From: Isoetes taiwanensis
Taxonomy: Eukaryota; Streptophyta; Lycopodiopsida; Isoetales; Isoetaceae
Length of the DNA stretch: 64,000 nucleotides
Assembly: GCA_021234155.1 (NCBI GenBank)
Contig: JAJEKV010000030.1
Coordinates: 4,508,050-4,572,049 of the forward strand
Direction: 5' to 3'
The notes beneath the pieces were generated by a model that searched no databases, was not told where the DNA came from, and was given only the letters and a program-made list of their open reading frames with translations. This document shows positions 35,255 to 47,229 of this stretch, piece after piece (positions within the stretch are counted from its first letter, which is position 1; the number at the start of each line of letters is the position of its first letter). The translations under genes were made by a program, and so were the position numbers.

Positions 35255-35614
35255 CTTTTATCTTTTCTTATATGGGTGTTTTAGTTTGTTTAGGCAGGTT
35301 GGCATTTTGTAGGTATCTTCTCATTGCCTTTTCTTTAGTTTGGGATCTTCTTTTTTGCCTATCTCGGGACTGATATCTCTCAAATTGATCCAAGCCCATG
35401 TGGAAGCTTCTTGTAGAGGGTTTATCGCTAAAGTTTTTCCTTGAAAGTCCAATAGGCGGCATTTTTTAATCCCAGTGATAAGCCTTCGTTAGCTACCTAT
35501 ATTCTTAGTTGTAATTGGGGCTTCATGACTTTATAACTGAAGTGAACCTTATTTTCATGTTAAGTGGGTAGTATGCAAGTATTCAACTACCAATCTGCTA
35601 TTCAACATAAGTCA
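35255..35614. other. Spacer between two LINEs, no gene recognised
   Basis: About 360 bp of ordinary AT-rich sequence between the borders of LINE C and LINE B. Confidence 0.5.
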
Positions 35615-35622
35615 AAATGTGA

Positions 35623-35629
<7 letters not shown>
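35615..35629. repeat. Target-site duplication, left copy (LINE B)
   Basis: aaatgtgacattatt, matching aaatgtaacattatt at 39851-39865 with one difference. Confidence 0.8.
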
Positions 35630-35677
<48 letters not shown>

Positions 35678-35681
35678 GTTA

Positions 35682-35731
<50 letters not shown>

Positions 35732-35732
35732 T
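35624..35732 (-). repeat. (ATT)n array forming the 3' tail of LINE B
   Basis: About 36 trinucleotide units, with one short ttgttattgtt interruption in the middle. In element direction this is (AAT)n directly after the 3' UTR end cctcaaaaa. The target duplication itself ends in attatt, so the array may have grown from the target sequence. Confidence 0.9.
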
Positions 35733-38700
35733 TTTGAGGAAATGAGATTTTTTCCATTAATTTTATATTAGAAAATACATGATATCCAAGTATTTGACCG
35801 AGAGATCAAAATACTGGAGAAAGTTTGAGCAAAACATAAAGTGAAGCCTGGAAATATCCAAGTGCATATCCAAAAATAATGGAAATATGCCTTGTAAAGC
35901 CAAAAAATACTAATGGTTCCTGATTTGAGAGATTAAGAAAATAAAAGCTGGATTATGTAAACTGAAGTTCTGCTTCTTGACAATCTGAGAGAAAACCTTG
36001 TAACAGCAGAAGCACATAGTCGCCAATTACTTGAAAGATAAAGATGAAGAAGACAACACAAAGGCAAGTTAAAAAGGAAACAGAATTTATGGATCAAGGA
36101 ATGGGAAACGGTCGGAAAAAGCTGGGTTCAGGATAAAATTGATTTTCTTTCCCCAGTCCAAACACTCCAGCAGGTCAGAAACACATGAAATGGCCATTAG
36201 GATAAGCAAATTCCCATATGTATCTGCTTTACACCTGTGATAGTAGTAGCATTCCCTGTAGAAATTGAACTGCCTGTCTGTCATATGCATGCTGGTAGTT
36301 TCCATAAACCAGAATAATGTAATCATCTGATAGGTGCTTTTGCAGAACTCATAAGTCCACTGGATCTCAGAGACCAGAAATTCATGAAGGCTTGGGAATA
36401 TTCTGTCATGAATTTTGGATTTCCAGTATTAATCCTGATGAGCATTCACCTGAGTGTTTATCTGCCCTTTATATCTGATAGCTTCCTTAAGATCAAAGCT
36501 AGTGTCCAGATCCCTCTTGCAGAACTCCAGATATTCTAGCACAATCATAATAAAGACTACTATTAGTATTTGAGCAATGCAATTTAAATAAATTAAACTT
36601 TCCATAAAAACTCCCAATACTATTCCATCTTTCATTAAATGAGTCTGTCTGCCCTTTTTGAACAGTAGCAGTACTTTGCAGATCATGAATAACATTTATT
36701 TTAATCCAGAAAATGGAGCTCGAATGATTTCCATATAAGCATCTGTTCCTGTGTTTCCAGATATTCCACAACATAATGAAAAGAATAGTGTTGTAAAAAG
36801 CATCATTGGTTAGAAAATAATCAATAAAAGAATTAGCTTTTTTGACCCTGAATTTATCTTTACACCAATTCCATAAATCATTTAATTTCCTGCAATGAAA
36901 GATGTGAGGCATAGACTCAACTGAATCTTGACATAAAGGACATGTAGAGGAAATTGGAGTCAGTCCCTTTTTTATCCTGCTAGGATTATATAGCTTAGCT
37001 GCAGATTCTAAATTTGGGAGGCTTTTATTTGCCAATAGCCAAATAAAGAAGGAAATTCTTGGGGTACAGAAAGAGAGCCAGATATTACTGCAAAGTTTAG
37101 AATCCAAATCATCATTTATATTCCAGTAATGCTTAGCTTTAGAAGGCTTATCATTGTTTGCAAGCAAACTGTAGATCATAGAAACCTTATATTTAGGCTT
37201 TCCTTTACATATCCAATCCATAGGCAAGTCATTAGTCCCGAGATTAACATTTGATAAGCAGGCTTTAATGTAATTGTATAGCTTTTTATCAGACAGAGTT
37301 CCATTCACCTTCCTTTTTAAGGCTGTCCAAGTGATCCATCTGTTATCAATATGAAGATTCCCAATGACATTGATACCAGCATTTTTCCATTTTCTGTATA
37401 TTCTAGGATGCTTGAAAGCAAGGGGAGTGCTTCTGGAATTTGAAAGAGTAGAATTCCAAAAAATAGAAGTGTGAGAGTTGAAATTACTTACCCCCTGATG
37501 TTCAAAGCAACCCGAGATTTTATTCCAAGCAATAATCATGTTCCTCATAATTGGGAAAATGTCAGGAGCAGGCTGGATTGGAAAGAAAGCAGAAGAAGGC
37601 AGGAGATGCTCTACTGTTGGATGGCCCTTAAATTTACACTTTTGAAGCCAATAATTAATGAAGACAGTAGCAGGATTATTATTTTGAAATAGAGCTTTCC
37701 ATATATATTTGCCAACTAAAGCTGATCCCTGAAGGAAAAGGTTTTTACATCCAATACCTCCCTTTGATTTTGGCTTAGTCAAGTAATTCCAATTGATGAG
37801 ATGAAGTTTCTAATAATTTTCTCTAACTGCAAATAAATAGACTTTGGAGCAAGCAAAGCAGAAGAGAAATAAATGTGTGAGCTTGCAATAACACTATTTG
37901 CAATTACGGTTCTTCCAGCCATAGAAAGACAGCTGCCAAAGTAATTCAATTTCCTTTTTATATTGGAAATGATAGGATTCCATAAACCCTTAATATTGTT
38001 GTCCAAAGATAAAGGTAACCCCAGAAGTTTAGAAGCCTGAGAGGAATTCAAGCAGTTAATACCACAAATGGATTGCTGATCTGTCTCTCCAATAATTGTG
38101 CATTTATTTAGATTTAAAGAAATGCCAGATGCTGCACTGAAAGCTTGGATAATTTCAACATAGACAGAAATACCGGAAGCATTATTCTGAAGGAAGCTGA
38201 AGGAATCATCTGCATATTGCAGAATGTTCATGTTTGATGAATTGTCTGGCAAGATCATACCTTTAATATTCCCAAGACTCTGCTGATGGTTGATCACTCT
38301 AGTTAGAATCTCAGTGACAGCAATAAAAATATATGGGGCAAGGGGACATCCCTGCTTTACACCCCTTGCTCGAGAGAAGAAGGAGCCAGGTGAGCCATTA
38401 ATTAGAACAGAAGATTGAGCTCTAGAATTCAGACCGAGAATCAAATTGATAATCTTATCAGAGAAACCCAGGTATTTCAGGGCATATTTGATGAAATTCC
38501 AGTGAACAGTGTCAAATGCTTTAGAAAAATCTAACTTTAGGAGAACACAGTTTTGGCCAGAATGCTTATTCCAATGAAGACCCTCAACAGCAGCAATGTA
38601 GTTGTCTAAAATATATCTGTTTGGGAGAAAAGATGACTGAGAAGGATTGATAACTTTTTGGAGATAACCTTTAACCCTGTTGGCAATGATCTTAGCACAG

Positions 38701-39850
38701 ACTTTCTAAGAGGTGTTGGTCAATGAAATTGGTCTCCAGTCAGTGAATGCTGAGGGATCCTCTATCTTAGGAATCAGAGAAATAAGACCAGCAGAAATTG
38801 CAGGATGCAGATGATTAGAATGCCAAAAACCATGGATCGTTCTCGAAAAATCACTCTAGATAATATCCCAAAAATGAATGTAGAAATCAGATTGAAAGCC
38901 ATCAGGACCAGGACTTTTCCCTTTGGCAAGAGAAGTTAAGGTTTTAAAAATTTCCTCAACACTAGGCAGATTGGAAATATTAATATTCATAGTATCAGTT
39001 TCCTCTAAGGCCAGATTATTTGGAATATTTTGGACCATTTCATAGAAGGCATTGGCCTTGCTGGCAGTATTTGAATCTAAAGATTGGTGAGAGAAAAGCT
39101 CAGCATACTTAGAGTTAAAGAACTTAGAAATATCAGAGTGATTTTCTAGACTGGAATTGTCCTCAGTAATGATTTTGGATATATTGGACTTGAGAAGCTT
39201 ACTGAAGAAAAATTTAGAATTGCCCTTGTCCAGATTGGCATGGTATTTTAATTTACAAGAGATAGCAGCACCTTTAGCTTCAAATTCTTCTATCAATTTT
39301 ATTGAGTTTTCCAAATTTCCTTCCAAGAGATGCAGATTTGAATTAAGGGGGTCATTTTGGAGCTGCATCCTCACATCCTTAATATCATGCAAATGTTTAT
39401 TTTTTTCAGCATTCTTTTGAGAAAGATGATTTTTAGCCCAATTTTTTATCCAGCCTTTAGCAACCTTGATATTGGCATAAAATTCCTTCATAGAAGTAGA
39501 ATTATTCAAATTAACTCTTGGGAGATTAGAATAGAAGGATTTGAAGTCAGCACAGAAAGCCTCATATTTCAAAAGAAAGCAGTTGAATTTGAATGGAATA
39601 TTACCTTGCCTTTTAAGCGAGATCTCATGTTTAATGGTTAAGAATTGGGGCTGATGATTAGAAATCGAGGTGCATTCATCACTAGTTACAAGACAGTTAT
39701 CCCAAAAGCCATTGGTCAGATTAGTGATATAGTATCTGTTCAGAGCACAAAAAACTCTCTTGCTGCCTTCTTGCTTGTTACTCCAGGTGAATTTGGCAGT
39801 AGATGAAGGAATGTGGTGCAGAAGATGACTGTCAATGAGATTATCCCAGG
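35630..39850 (-). pseudogene. L1-like LINE (family B), nearly full ORF2, with flanking duplication
   Basis: Minus strand from 39850. HHIPSSTAKFTW is the endonuclease C-terminal part. At 38.86-39.57 kb the linker leads to KGKSPGPDGFQSDFY. LDFSKAFDTV follows near 38510, RGVKQGCPLAPYIF near 38340 and YADDSFSFLQNN near 38210. At 36499-37782 comes a long intact piece starting TKPKSKGGIGCKNLF and holding the zf-RVT finger CPLCQDSVESMPHIFHC (about 36.93 kb). Near 36.09-36.33 kb comes the C-terminal block RECYYYHRCKADTYG. A small deletion near 37.79 kb removes the expected WG motif region, and several stops occur. This is the best copy of the family that also left the 4.0-6.1 and 10.4-11.3 kb fragments. 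Confidence 0.93.
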
Positions 39851-39865
39851 AAATGTAACATTATT
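39851..39865. repeat. Target-site duplication, right copy (LINE B)
   Basis: aaatgtaacattatt, one base different from 35615-35629. Confidence 0.8.
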
Positions 39866-40431
39866 TCTACTTGATGTGCATATGGAATTAAAAACTCCAT
39901 CATGAAAAATAAGTAGTCTTTATGGCAGATTATACGTAAGTGAACCTAAATTATCCAACTACAAAGAGCATGTATCTAAATGCTCAACCTACATGTAAGC
40001 CTATAAACCTGCATGCAAAGCAGAATCTAACTATTAGAAAAGGAAAAGAAACTATAATTCAAGTATACATGCAATAACCTTTTGTTGCAGGCAGTTTAAG
40101 TGCTACAGGCAAATTGCTATCCAATGAGCAATTAGGATCCACAAGGAAATCATTGTGCTAGCAAGATAAGATGTATGCGGGAGACAATAAGAATGTCTAC
40201 AAGGTGCCAGGGCCACTAAATTCATACCAAAATTTTGCTCACAGTATGTACATAAAGAAAAAGGCCGAACAATAATCTAATCTGCAAGAATAGTAGATTA
40301 AAGAGGGGAAGGCTACAATGTAAGGATTGAGGAATACACTTCAGTTGAGCCCATATCAAGGATCTCTTGCCTCCTTTCATTTAACACAATCAATTTCTTG
40401 CCTAAAGACGTCTTTACACTAGATCTATTGT
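39866..40431. other. No gene recognised
   Basis: AT-rich flank of LINE B with no supported feature. Confidence 0.45.
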
Positions 40432-41083
40432 CTAAGAAGTTACCAACTTTAATTGCTCCTTTAAGTAACTCTTAGCTAATATTTTTTGGCCTTTTGCATT
40501 TGCATTGCTAGATTTCATTGTCACCACCTCACTAGATAGATTAGAATCCTTTTGGTTAGATCTAGCCCATGCTTTAACATCTCCCCAGTCCACTTCTGCA
40601 CCTTTCATATGCAATGCACCTGTCTCTATAGAGTACGGAGGAACATACTGATTTATAATATCTTTTCTTCTCCGTGGACGTTAAAAACTATTCTATTCTA
40701 TTCTATTCTATTCTATTCTATTCTATTCTATTCTATTCTATTCTATTCTATTCTATTCTATTCTATTCTATTCTATTATAGAAGCAATACCATTTGAAAA
40801 ATTCTTCTGTCCACTTCATATCAATCCTATCAATCCTTTTTATAGCCATATACCTGTTTGGTGCTTTATCTCCTCATATTTCTCTCACCGTAGCATCATA
40901 CTTCTAGTAAACTTTATAAAAATTCAGTTGTCTAAGCTTCCTTACAAAAAATGTAGTGTCATCGGGAGGCATATTTTTTCCTTTAGTGTTCGAACTTGAA
41001 GCCTTCTTATTTGCTAGAGGATTTTTGCCCCTTGGAGAATTTCTTGTACCCTTGGTTGGCGTCTTTTTTGGGGTCTTGGCCAT
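40432..41083 (-). CDS. Possible two-exon gene of unknown function
   Basis: Two minus-strand blocks look coding. 40946-41083: ATG, then a basic lysine- and proline-rich stretch (MAKTPKKTPTKGTRNSPRGK) ending at a gtaagg donor. 40432-40595: acceptor ggtgcag, then VDWGDVKAWARSNQKDSN and LAKSYLKEQLKLVTS with a stop. The first piece resembles the disordered basic end of a nuclear protein. With these exact splice sites the phases do not match, so one border is wrong or the two belong to different things. The intron would contain the (ATTCT)n array. Confidence 0.3.
40664..40777 (+). mobile_element. Minimal RTE 3' end with a long (ATTCT)n tail
   Basis: ctccgtggacgttaaaaa is the terminal motif of the RTE-like family. 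It is followed by about 18 perfect pentanucleotide units (40688-40777). The upstream sequence is not LINE-like, so only about 20 bp of element body was inserted. Confidence 0.75.
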
Positions 41084-41089
41084 GCTTAC

Positions 41090-42400
41090 ACTACCTGCAA
41101 AATGAAGGAAACAACAAATTTGCTATTATAAAAAGAATTTCGTCGGAAGCATTTGAAGATCAGACAACGAACCAAATGAAATGGTTATAATCATGTTAAA
41201 CCTGGACCAATTTAGCTTTTTTGAATACTACATTTTTGTTTTTTACGTCATGGGAATTGAATTCACGGACAGACTGAAGCAAAATAACCAGGGTAAATTT
41301 TAAGGGTCCGAAATGTTTTTCTATTCAAATTAAAGTTGGCTAAACCTATTGAAAATAAAAGTTTATAGATTTTTATTAGGCGAAATTTGATAAAATAAAA
41401 CCCTTTAGTTATCTTCCCACTTGGCTAAAATGTAAAATTTATATGATATGAAATTCTTATATTGGCAAAATTTTCTTGGTTAGTGGTTAAAGTGCAACTA
41501 TTTAATTTCAAATTCTGAGCACTCATTACCACATGAATGACAAATGATTCAATATGCTTTCATTCCAGAACAATAACAAAGATTCAAAGTACAATTCATA
41601 AGGAGCGAACAATACCATTTGAGGGAACACACATATTTATGTCAGGGTCAAATGCATCCAAATGGTTAACTTGGTGCATATAGCCCTTTAAGATCAACAA
41701 TTGCAAGAATAAACACTATTACTTAGAGCTTAAAATGCTCACTACATAACATTCTTCATATTCCTTAACCTAAAAAACTTAAAGATTCACGTTCATTATC
41801 CATCAAAGCATGATTGATATAGCTAATGGTGACTCCTAAATTAAAGAGGTCCTTGAATAGATTCAACATGGCTATTTGAATTGATCAGGATGAACCGAAT
41901 CAGCTTCAGAGAAGGCGATTTAGCATGCCATGATGCAGCCAATCTTGGCTAAACTCTCGGCATCAAAAATTTTTTCCTTCTTGGAATGGCTAAATTATTT
42001 TTTTCCTTAGAAAATGATCTTTGTTAACTTTAGCCACAAAATTTGACTAAAGGTCTAAAATATAGCCATTTGGCGAATTTTAGCCACTCTTTAATACCCT
42101 GAAAATAACAAAACCACAAAACAAAGAAAGCATAACTTACAGGGCAGATTACACAGATTTGCAGTGCTCTGAACCGGTTCAAACGTTCTTGCAGTGCCAA
42201 TTCTTAAAAAAAAAAAAATCTAATCGAGCTCCACTGGGTTAGCCAAAAAAATAGGAGAATAAAATTTGGGGAGAATTTTTTATACACTAGAATAATGTGG
42301 TTTGTTTTTTAAGATGGCAGTTAAGAACTTGATACAATTGAGATACATTACTAAATGTGTAATGTATTCAGATGGCCCTGTTCTTTTATCATGCTAGCGT
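41090..42400. other. No gene recognised
   Basis: AT-rich; only short frames and no repeat recognised. Confidence 0.45.
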
Positions 42401-42404
42401 GCTT

Positions 42405-42507
42405 TTACCCTTGGGGCGGGGACTTTTTAATCCTGGCTTACTGTGCTCTCTTTCTTTTATGGGACCTTTTGGTCGTCGTGGATGATAAAATTCAATTCAA
42501 TTCTATG
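42405..42507 (+). mobile_element. RTE 3'-end copy with (AATTC)n tail
   Basis: Contains gcggggactttttaatcc, then atgggaccttttggtcgtcg, then tggatgataaa and caattcaattcaattct. The order matches the 3' UTR of the LINE at 13.8 kb. Confidence 0.8.
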
Positions 42508-42844
42508 GCCAGAGGTAAAGCTCATGGTATCTCTTTTGATACCATGAAGAACATAGACTTGGAGCATTACTATTTTGTTTCATAGGGTTATCCCTTTGCA
42601 TCTTGACATCTCTTTATTGTTAAGTTGACGGACGACGAAAAAATGTCAAATGAAGACATTATTTTATTTGTAGAACTAGCTAATGCCTCGGGATAATTGT
42701 GTACTTGATTTCTTCTCATCGGGTTCTACTTCTCAATGATGCAGGAAATAAAGAGTGTGGTTCTTGGATATGATGACAAGATCTACCATTTTTTGAAATG
42801 TATTTTTGAAACCTTAGAAGATGGGTAGGCTTGTAAGAGAAATG

Positions 42845-43215
42845 AACCGAATTGAATTGAATTGGCTTTTATCATCCAACAAAAACAAATAGCCTATGGA
42901 ATACAAACAAACAAACGAACAAACAAACAAAGAGCTCCAGCTTATCACGATCCAGGAATTATAAAGCCCCCACCCCATTCGAGGAAAAATCTTAGCAGTA
43001 ATAAGTTTGTTGATGAAATGTACATTTGTACATGAGCAAAGGACAAGGGCAAAGCTATAATAACAAAGAAGATGGTTGAAAGCTCTCAAAGGTCTGATAT
43101 AAGAATCACCTATAACATCATTTATCAAATCTAGTCCAGCTTTTGAATGGCCTACATGGAAAATGAAGAGAGGGTACAAGAATCCTTCTAATAAGCATTC
43201 TAGAGATGGGCTCAC
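42845..43215 (-). mobile_element. RTE 3'-end copy, inverted, with (GAATT)n tail
   Basis: gaattgaattgaattggctt is followed by ttatcatcca, tatggaatac, then ccccaccccattcgagg and taataagtttgttgatgaaa. These are the reverse-complement blocks of the family 3' UTR, extending about 370 bp. The open frame read here is not protein-like. Confidence 0.75.
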
Positions 43216-43338
43216 AGAAATATGACAAAGACTCGATAGATAAGCTTCTCATCATCTCAACAGATTTTCTACACTGCTTGATAGTTGGTAGTCACACATC
43301 TTACCTCACACAAAATGAAAAGTAAAAGAAAACTAGAA

Positions 43339-43730
43339 TTGAATTGAATTGAATTGAATTGAATTAAATTGAATTATCATTCATTGAGGTCAGATGGCCT
43401 ATGGGATCCAAACAACAAAAAACAGTCGGCCTATTACTATACAGATTATTAAGTAAATAAAAAAAAAGGGTTTTTGAGGGAAAAGCTTTAACAATAATAA
43501 GTCTGCTGATGAACTATACATTTTGAATGTGTTAACATAACGACCAAGAGCACAATTGCGCTCGCATGTCTATTATCTCTTGGATGTAAGATGCGTGTGC
43601 ACATTGATGGTATATTCTTTAGTACATATAGTGGTTGATTAGATGTAACCAGCCTGCTCCCATATGTGAAAACAGGGCAATGTTGAAAGGTGTGGCTCTC
43701 ATCTTCAATACGCCTCACCTAGCAGCATTG
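43339..43730 (-). mobile_element. RTE 3'-end copy, inverted, with (GAATT)n tail
   Basis: An array of about seven GAATT units (43338-43374) is followed by atcattcattgaggtcagat, ggcctatgggatcc, gggtttttgagggaaaagc and tcgcatgtctattatc. All of these blocks are shared with 13.85-14.07 kb. Confidence 0.8.
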
Positions 43731-43963
43731 ATATACCTTAGTTACTCGCTGTTCTCAGCTCCCTCTAACTGTCTCGATTCTAAAATGGCATGCTTCTATG
43801 CAAATGGATGCAACCACTTTACGTTTTTTCATGAAAACATGTGTTATAAGTATGATATTTACCTCTAGCAAGTGTAGGATTAATCTGACTTTTGTAGTAG
43901 GATGCCTTTACTAACTCTAAAGCAGGGCGAGTTTGTCACGCTAGGTGGCCTGTTGGCGACGTC

Positions 43964-43979
43964 ACGTCGCATGCGACGT
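43964..43979. repeat. 16-bp perfect palindrome acgtcgcatgcgacgt
   Basis: First of several copies. It sits in a CpG-rich context (ggcgacgtcacgtcgc). Confidence 0.9.
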
Positions 43980-44023
43980 CCCTGCAACGTCAAAATGTCA
44001 TTTCTTCTTTGCTTGAACATGGG

Positions 44024-44868
44024 TAGTCTTCTGGCCACGAAACTTGGTCCCCAAGGCAATGCCGATGCTCTGGTCTCAATTGAAGAGCCAAATCATGGTT
44101 TTGGATAGGGGAGCTTGCCCGTCAATCGCCAGGGCCTTCGGGAGAGGACTTTTGGAGCAAGCTGGTTCCAGGGGGTTTTAAGGGCCCGTGCTCTGGCCTG
44201 GATACCCCCCTCTACTTCAAGATGTGGTGCAAGGTCCTAGACGAATCTGACAAGGATAGGGCCTCCAAAACGTAAACCTTGTGAGTTGCCAGGTTCTTGG
44301 AGGGTTTGCATTTTGGGGGCCGAGTTTTGGTCCTTTGCACTTGGGATTGGCCGAGAGGCTGCACTTGGGAACGCAAAGCAAGCGGAACTGGCAGAATGGA
44401 GTTTGGATCTGCCCTCCTCCTGAAGTGGCAATCCGAAGTCGAGGGCCGCTTTTGCAGTAGCAAGGCATCCATAAATTTGTAATTAATGCATAGCATGGAA
44501 TTAAATTCTGATTTTTTTGCCAACTGGCTTCCTAAGTCATCACCGGCATACAGGCCAATTTTTCGAATTTTTGGACAAGGTTTCGATCAAGGAGTTAGCA
44601 TTAGAGCGGTTCGTGCAGCCTGTTGTTGGGCAGCCAAGCTGGGACCCTTCCCCAAGTCAAACAAGGCCAGGACCTTGCAAGGCCTCTTCACAGGAGGGGA
44701 CCCCAGGAGGCGGGACTCAAAAAAGTTCCCAAGGCAGCCTTTTCTAGCACCGCTCCCCGGGCGGCAGTACGTTAATGATCACCCTCTCGGAGCTCGGTTC
44801 CCCTATCCGCCCGTTGAATCCTCCGTCCATGGGCCCTGCTTCGAACATGTCCAAAAAAATCCAAGATC
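44024..44868 (+). repeat. Direct duplication, unit 1 (about 845 bp)
   Basis: Closely similar to 45205-46066 (about 90 percent by eye): tcttctggccacgaaa at the start, atccaagatcg at the end. Open frames on both strands shift between the two units and share no conserved ATG-to-stop frame, so I take it as non-coding. Spacing is about 1180 bp start to start. No PBS, polypurine tract or TG/CA ends are clear. Confidence 0.85.
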
Positions 44869-45204
44869 GATATGGGGTAGGGAGTCATGTGTGAACCCAA
44901 AATACTAGCATGTGCCCAAAGATAAAAAAAATCCAAGATCGATCCGGGGGAACTTATCAAACCGCAGGTGACCATGTAGAAATCGAAGTGTTTTGTCGTT
45001 TGGGCACTGTGGAGGCCCCGGAATGGAGATTCGACTTTGTCACGTCGTCTGAAATGGCGAAATTACCCTAGGGACCAAGTTACACGGTCAGCTTCGCATG
45101 AGGAAGGGACGTGTGCGGCCTACATGGCAGTATTCAGCATCCACCTCCCATGCCAATTGACTACGAGGGTGCTGGACATGAGCTACTTTGGCGCTTCTGG
45201 GAGA

Positions 45205-46066
45205 GTGGGTGGTCTTCTGGCCACGAAATTGGTCCCCAAAGCAATGTCGATGCTCTGGTCCCAATGGAAGAGCCAAATCACGATTTCGGATAGGGGAGCT
45301 TGCCCGTCAGTCGCCAAGGCCTTCGGGAGAGGACTTTTATGGCAAGCTACTTACTTGAGGATTTTTAGGGCCCGTGCTTCGGCTTGGACACCCCCTCTTC
45401 CCCGGATGAATCACGACAAGGATAGAGCTATAGAAAGACAAAGGATAGAGCCTGCGAAACGTAAACCTTGTGAGTTGCTAAGTTCTTGGAGGGTTTGCGT
45501 TTTGGGGGCCGAATTTTGGTCCTTTGCACTTGGGACCTGGCCGAGAGGCTGCACTTGGGAACACGAAGCAAGGGGAACTGGCAGAATGGAGTTTGGATCT
45601 GTCCTCCTCCTGATGTGGCAATCCGAAATCGAGGGCCGCTTTTGCAGTAGCAAGGCATCCATAAATTCGTAATTAATGCATAGCACAGAATTAAATTCCG
45701 ATTTTTTGCCAGCTGGCTTCCTAAGTCATCACCAGCATACATGCCAATTTTTCGAATTTTCGAACAAGGTTTCAATCAAGGAGTTAGCATTAGAGCGGTC
45801 CGTGCAGCCTATTGTTGGGCAGCCGAGCTGGGACCCTTCCTCAAGTCAAACAAGGCCAGGACCTTGCAAGACCTCCTCACAGGAGGGAAAAGTGAGGACC
45901 CCAGGAGGCGGGACCCAAAAACGTTCACGAGGCAGCTTTTCCTGGCAGCGCTCCCCTGGGGGGCCGTATGCTAATGCCCACCCTCCCGGAGCTCGGTTCC
46001 CCTATCCGACCGTTAAATCCTCCGTTCATGGGCTCTGCTTCAGGCAGGTCCAGAAAAATCCAAGAT
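45205..46066 (+). repeat. Direct duplication, unit 2 (about 860 bp)
   Basis: Second copy of the unit at 44024. Small indels separate the two, for example gaaaagtgagga at about 45887, which is absent from unit 1. The 336-bp spacer between units shows only weak resemblance to the sequence left of unit 1. Confidence 0.85.
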
Positions 46067-46224
46067 CGGTCCAAGAAAGGAATTATGCAGCACAAGAAAG
46101 GAAATACCTTTCGCTCCCGCAATTCATTCTCTGAGAAGAGGTGCATAGCTCGTATGCTTGCTATCATGTGCACCGATGCAAGGCGCATAGGGATGTAAAT
46201 GACCACATGATTCATGTGCATCGG

Positions 46225-46795
46225 CCATGCACTAAATTCGAACATGCCATAGGGTCGAACATGCCCTAGGCTGAAATTTGCCACATAGGCTCAAACATGC
46301 GGCCATGCTCAAACATGACACATGACAGAAACATGCCACCACTCAAGTATTGCCCTTAGGATTGAACATGCGGCATGCCCTAGGCTAAAAATGCCACCTA
46401 GGCTCAAGCATGCCACATGCCATGTGGCTCAAACATGGCATATAACGTGCCACCGAGGCTCAAACATGCCACATAGACTCAAACATGTCACCCAGACTCA
46501 AACATAACACGTGGCTCAAACATGCCACCCTCTATGCTCAACCATGCCATATAACGTGCCACCGAGGCTGAAACATCCACCTAGGCTCAAAGATGCCACA
46601 TAGGCTCATTAAACATATGTCACATAGGCATGTTTGAGCCTATTCAAACATGCTATCCCTAGGCTCAACAATGCCACATAACGTGCCACCGAGGCTGAAA
46701 CATGCTCAAACATGGCACGTGGCTCAAACATGCCACCCCAGACTAAAAAATGACAAGTGGCTCAAGCATGCCACCCCAGGCTCAAACATCCCGTT
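46225..46795 (+). repeat. Degenerate minisatellite based on ggctcaaacatgccacata
   Basis: More than 20 imperfect copies of a unit of about 19-20 bp, combining ggctcaaacatgccac with ata, cta, gag or gtg spacers. Order and spacing are irregular. Variant blocks such as ataacgtgccaccgaggct recur three times, which suggests higher-order duplication. Confidence 0.9.
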
Positions 46796-46944
46796 AGCAT
46801 TTGTAAGTAGTAGCAATAGAAGATTGGATAAATCCAGAATGTGAATTTGACTGCATAATGGCTTAGACATGTCCAAATTAGCCTAAGGACAAATTTTCAT
46901 GACCATCACATAAAAAAAAGGCACCCAAAAAATTAAAAAGTGCT

Positions 46945-47056
46945 AGACGTCGCTATAACAAAATATGTCGCATGCACGTCGCATGCGACGTAAAACCGTA
47001 TTTATACATTTTTGAACATACGTGGCATGCGACGTCTAACGTCGCATGCGACATCT
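46945..47056. repeat. Left cluster of CpG palindromes
   Basis: Contains agacgtcgcta (46945), gtcgcatgcacgtcgcatgcg with the perfect palindrome at 46976-46991, ggcatgcgacgtc (47024-47036) and acgtcgcatgcgacat (47039-47054). Confidence 0.9.
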
Positions 47057-47229
47057 AGAGCTTTTTACAGACCCGTGGCCCGCTTTTCCAGGTCCGTTTT
47101 TAAGCTTCAAAGGTCACGACTTTTTGGGTGATTTCCGGCGCTAAAGGCTTCATCAACTTGCAAAAACTATTTTGAAGGTTAGTACATCACGATTTTAGAT
47201 TGAATAGGTTTTCGGATCGAATCGTTAGG

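Noticed and set aside
40552-40797. Frame with a Leu-Phe-Tyr-Ser-Ile repeat
   Set aside because: It is the translation of the (ATTCT)n tail.
44024-46066. A pair of LTRs
   Set aside because: No TG/CA ends, no primer site after unit 1 and no purine tract before unit 2 could be found.
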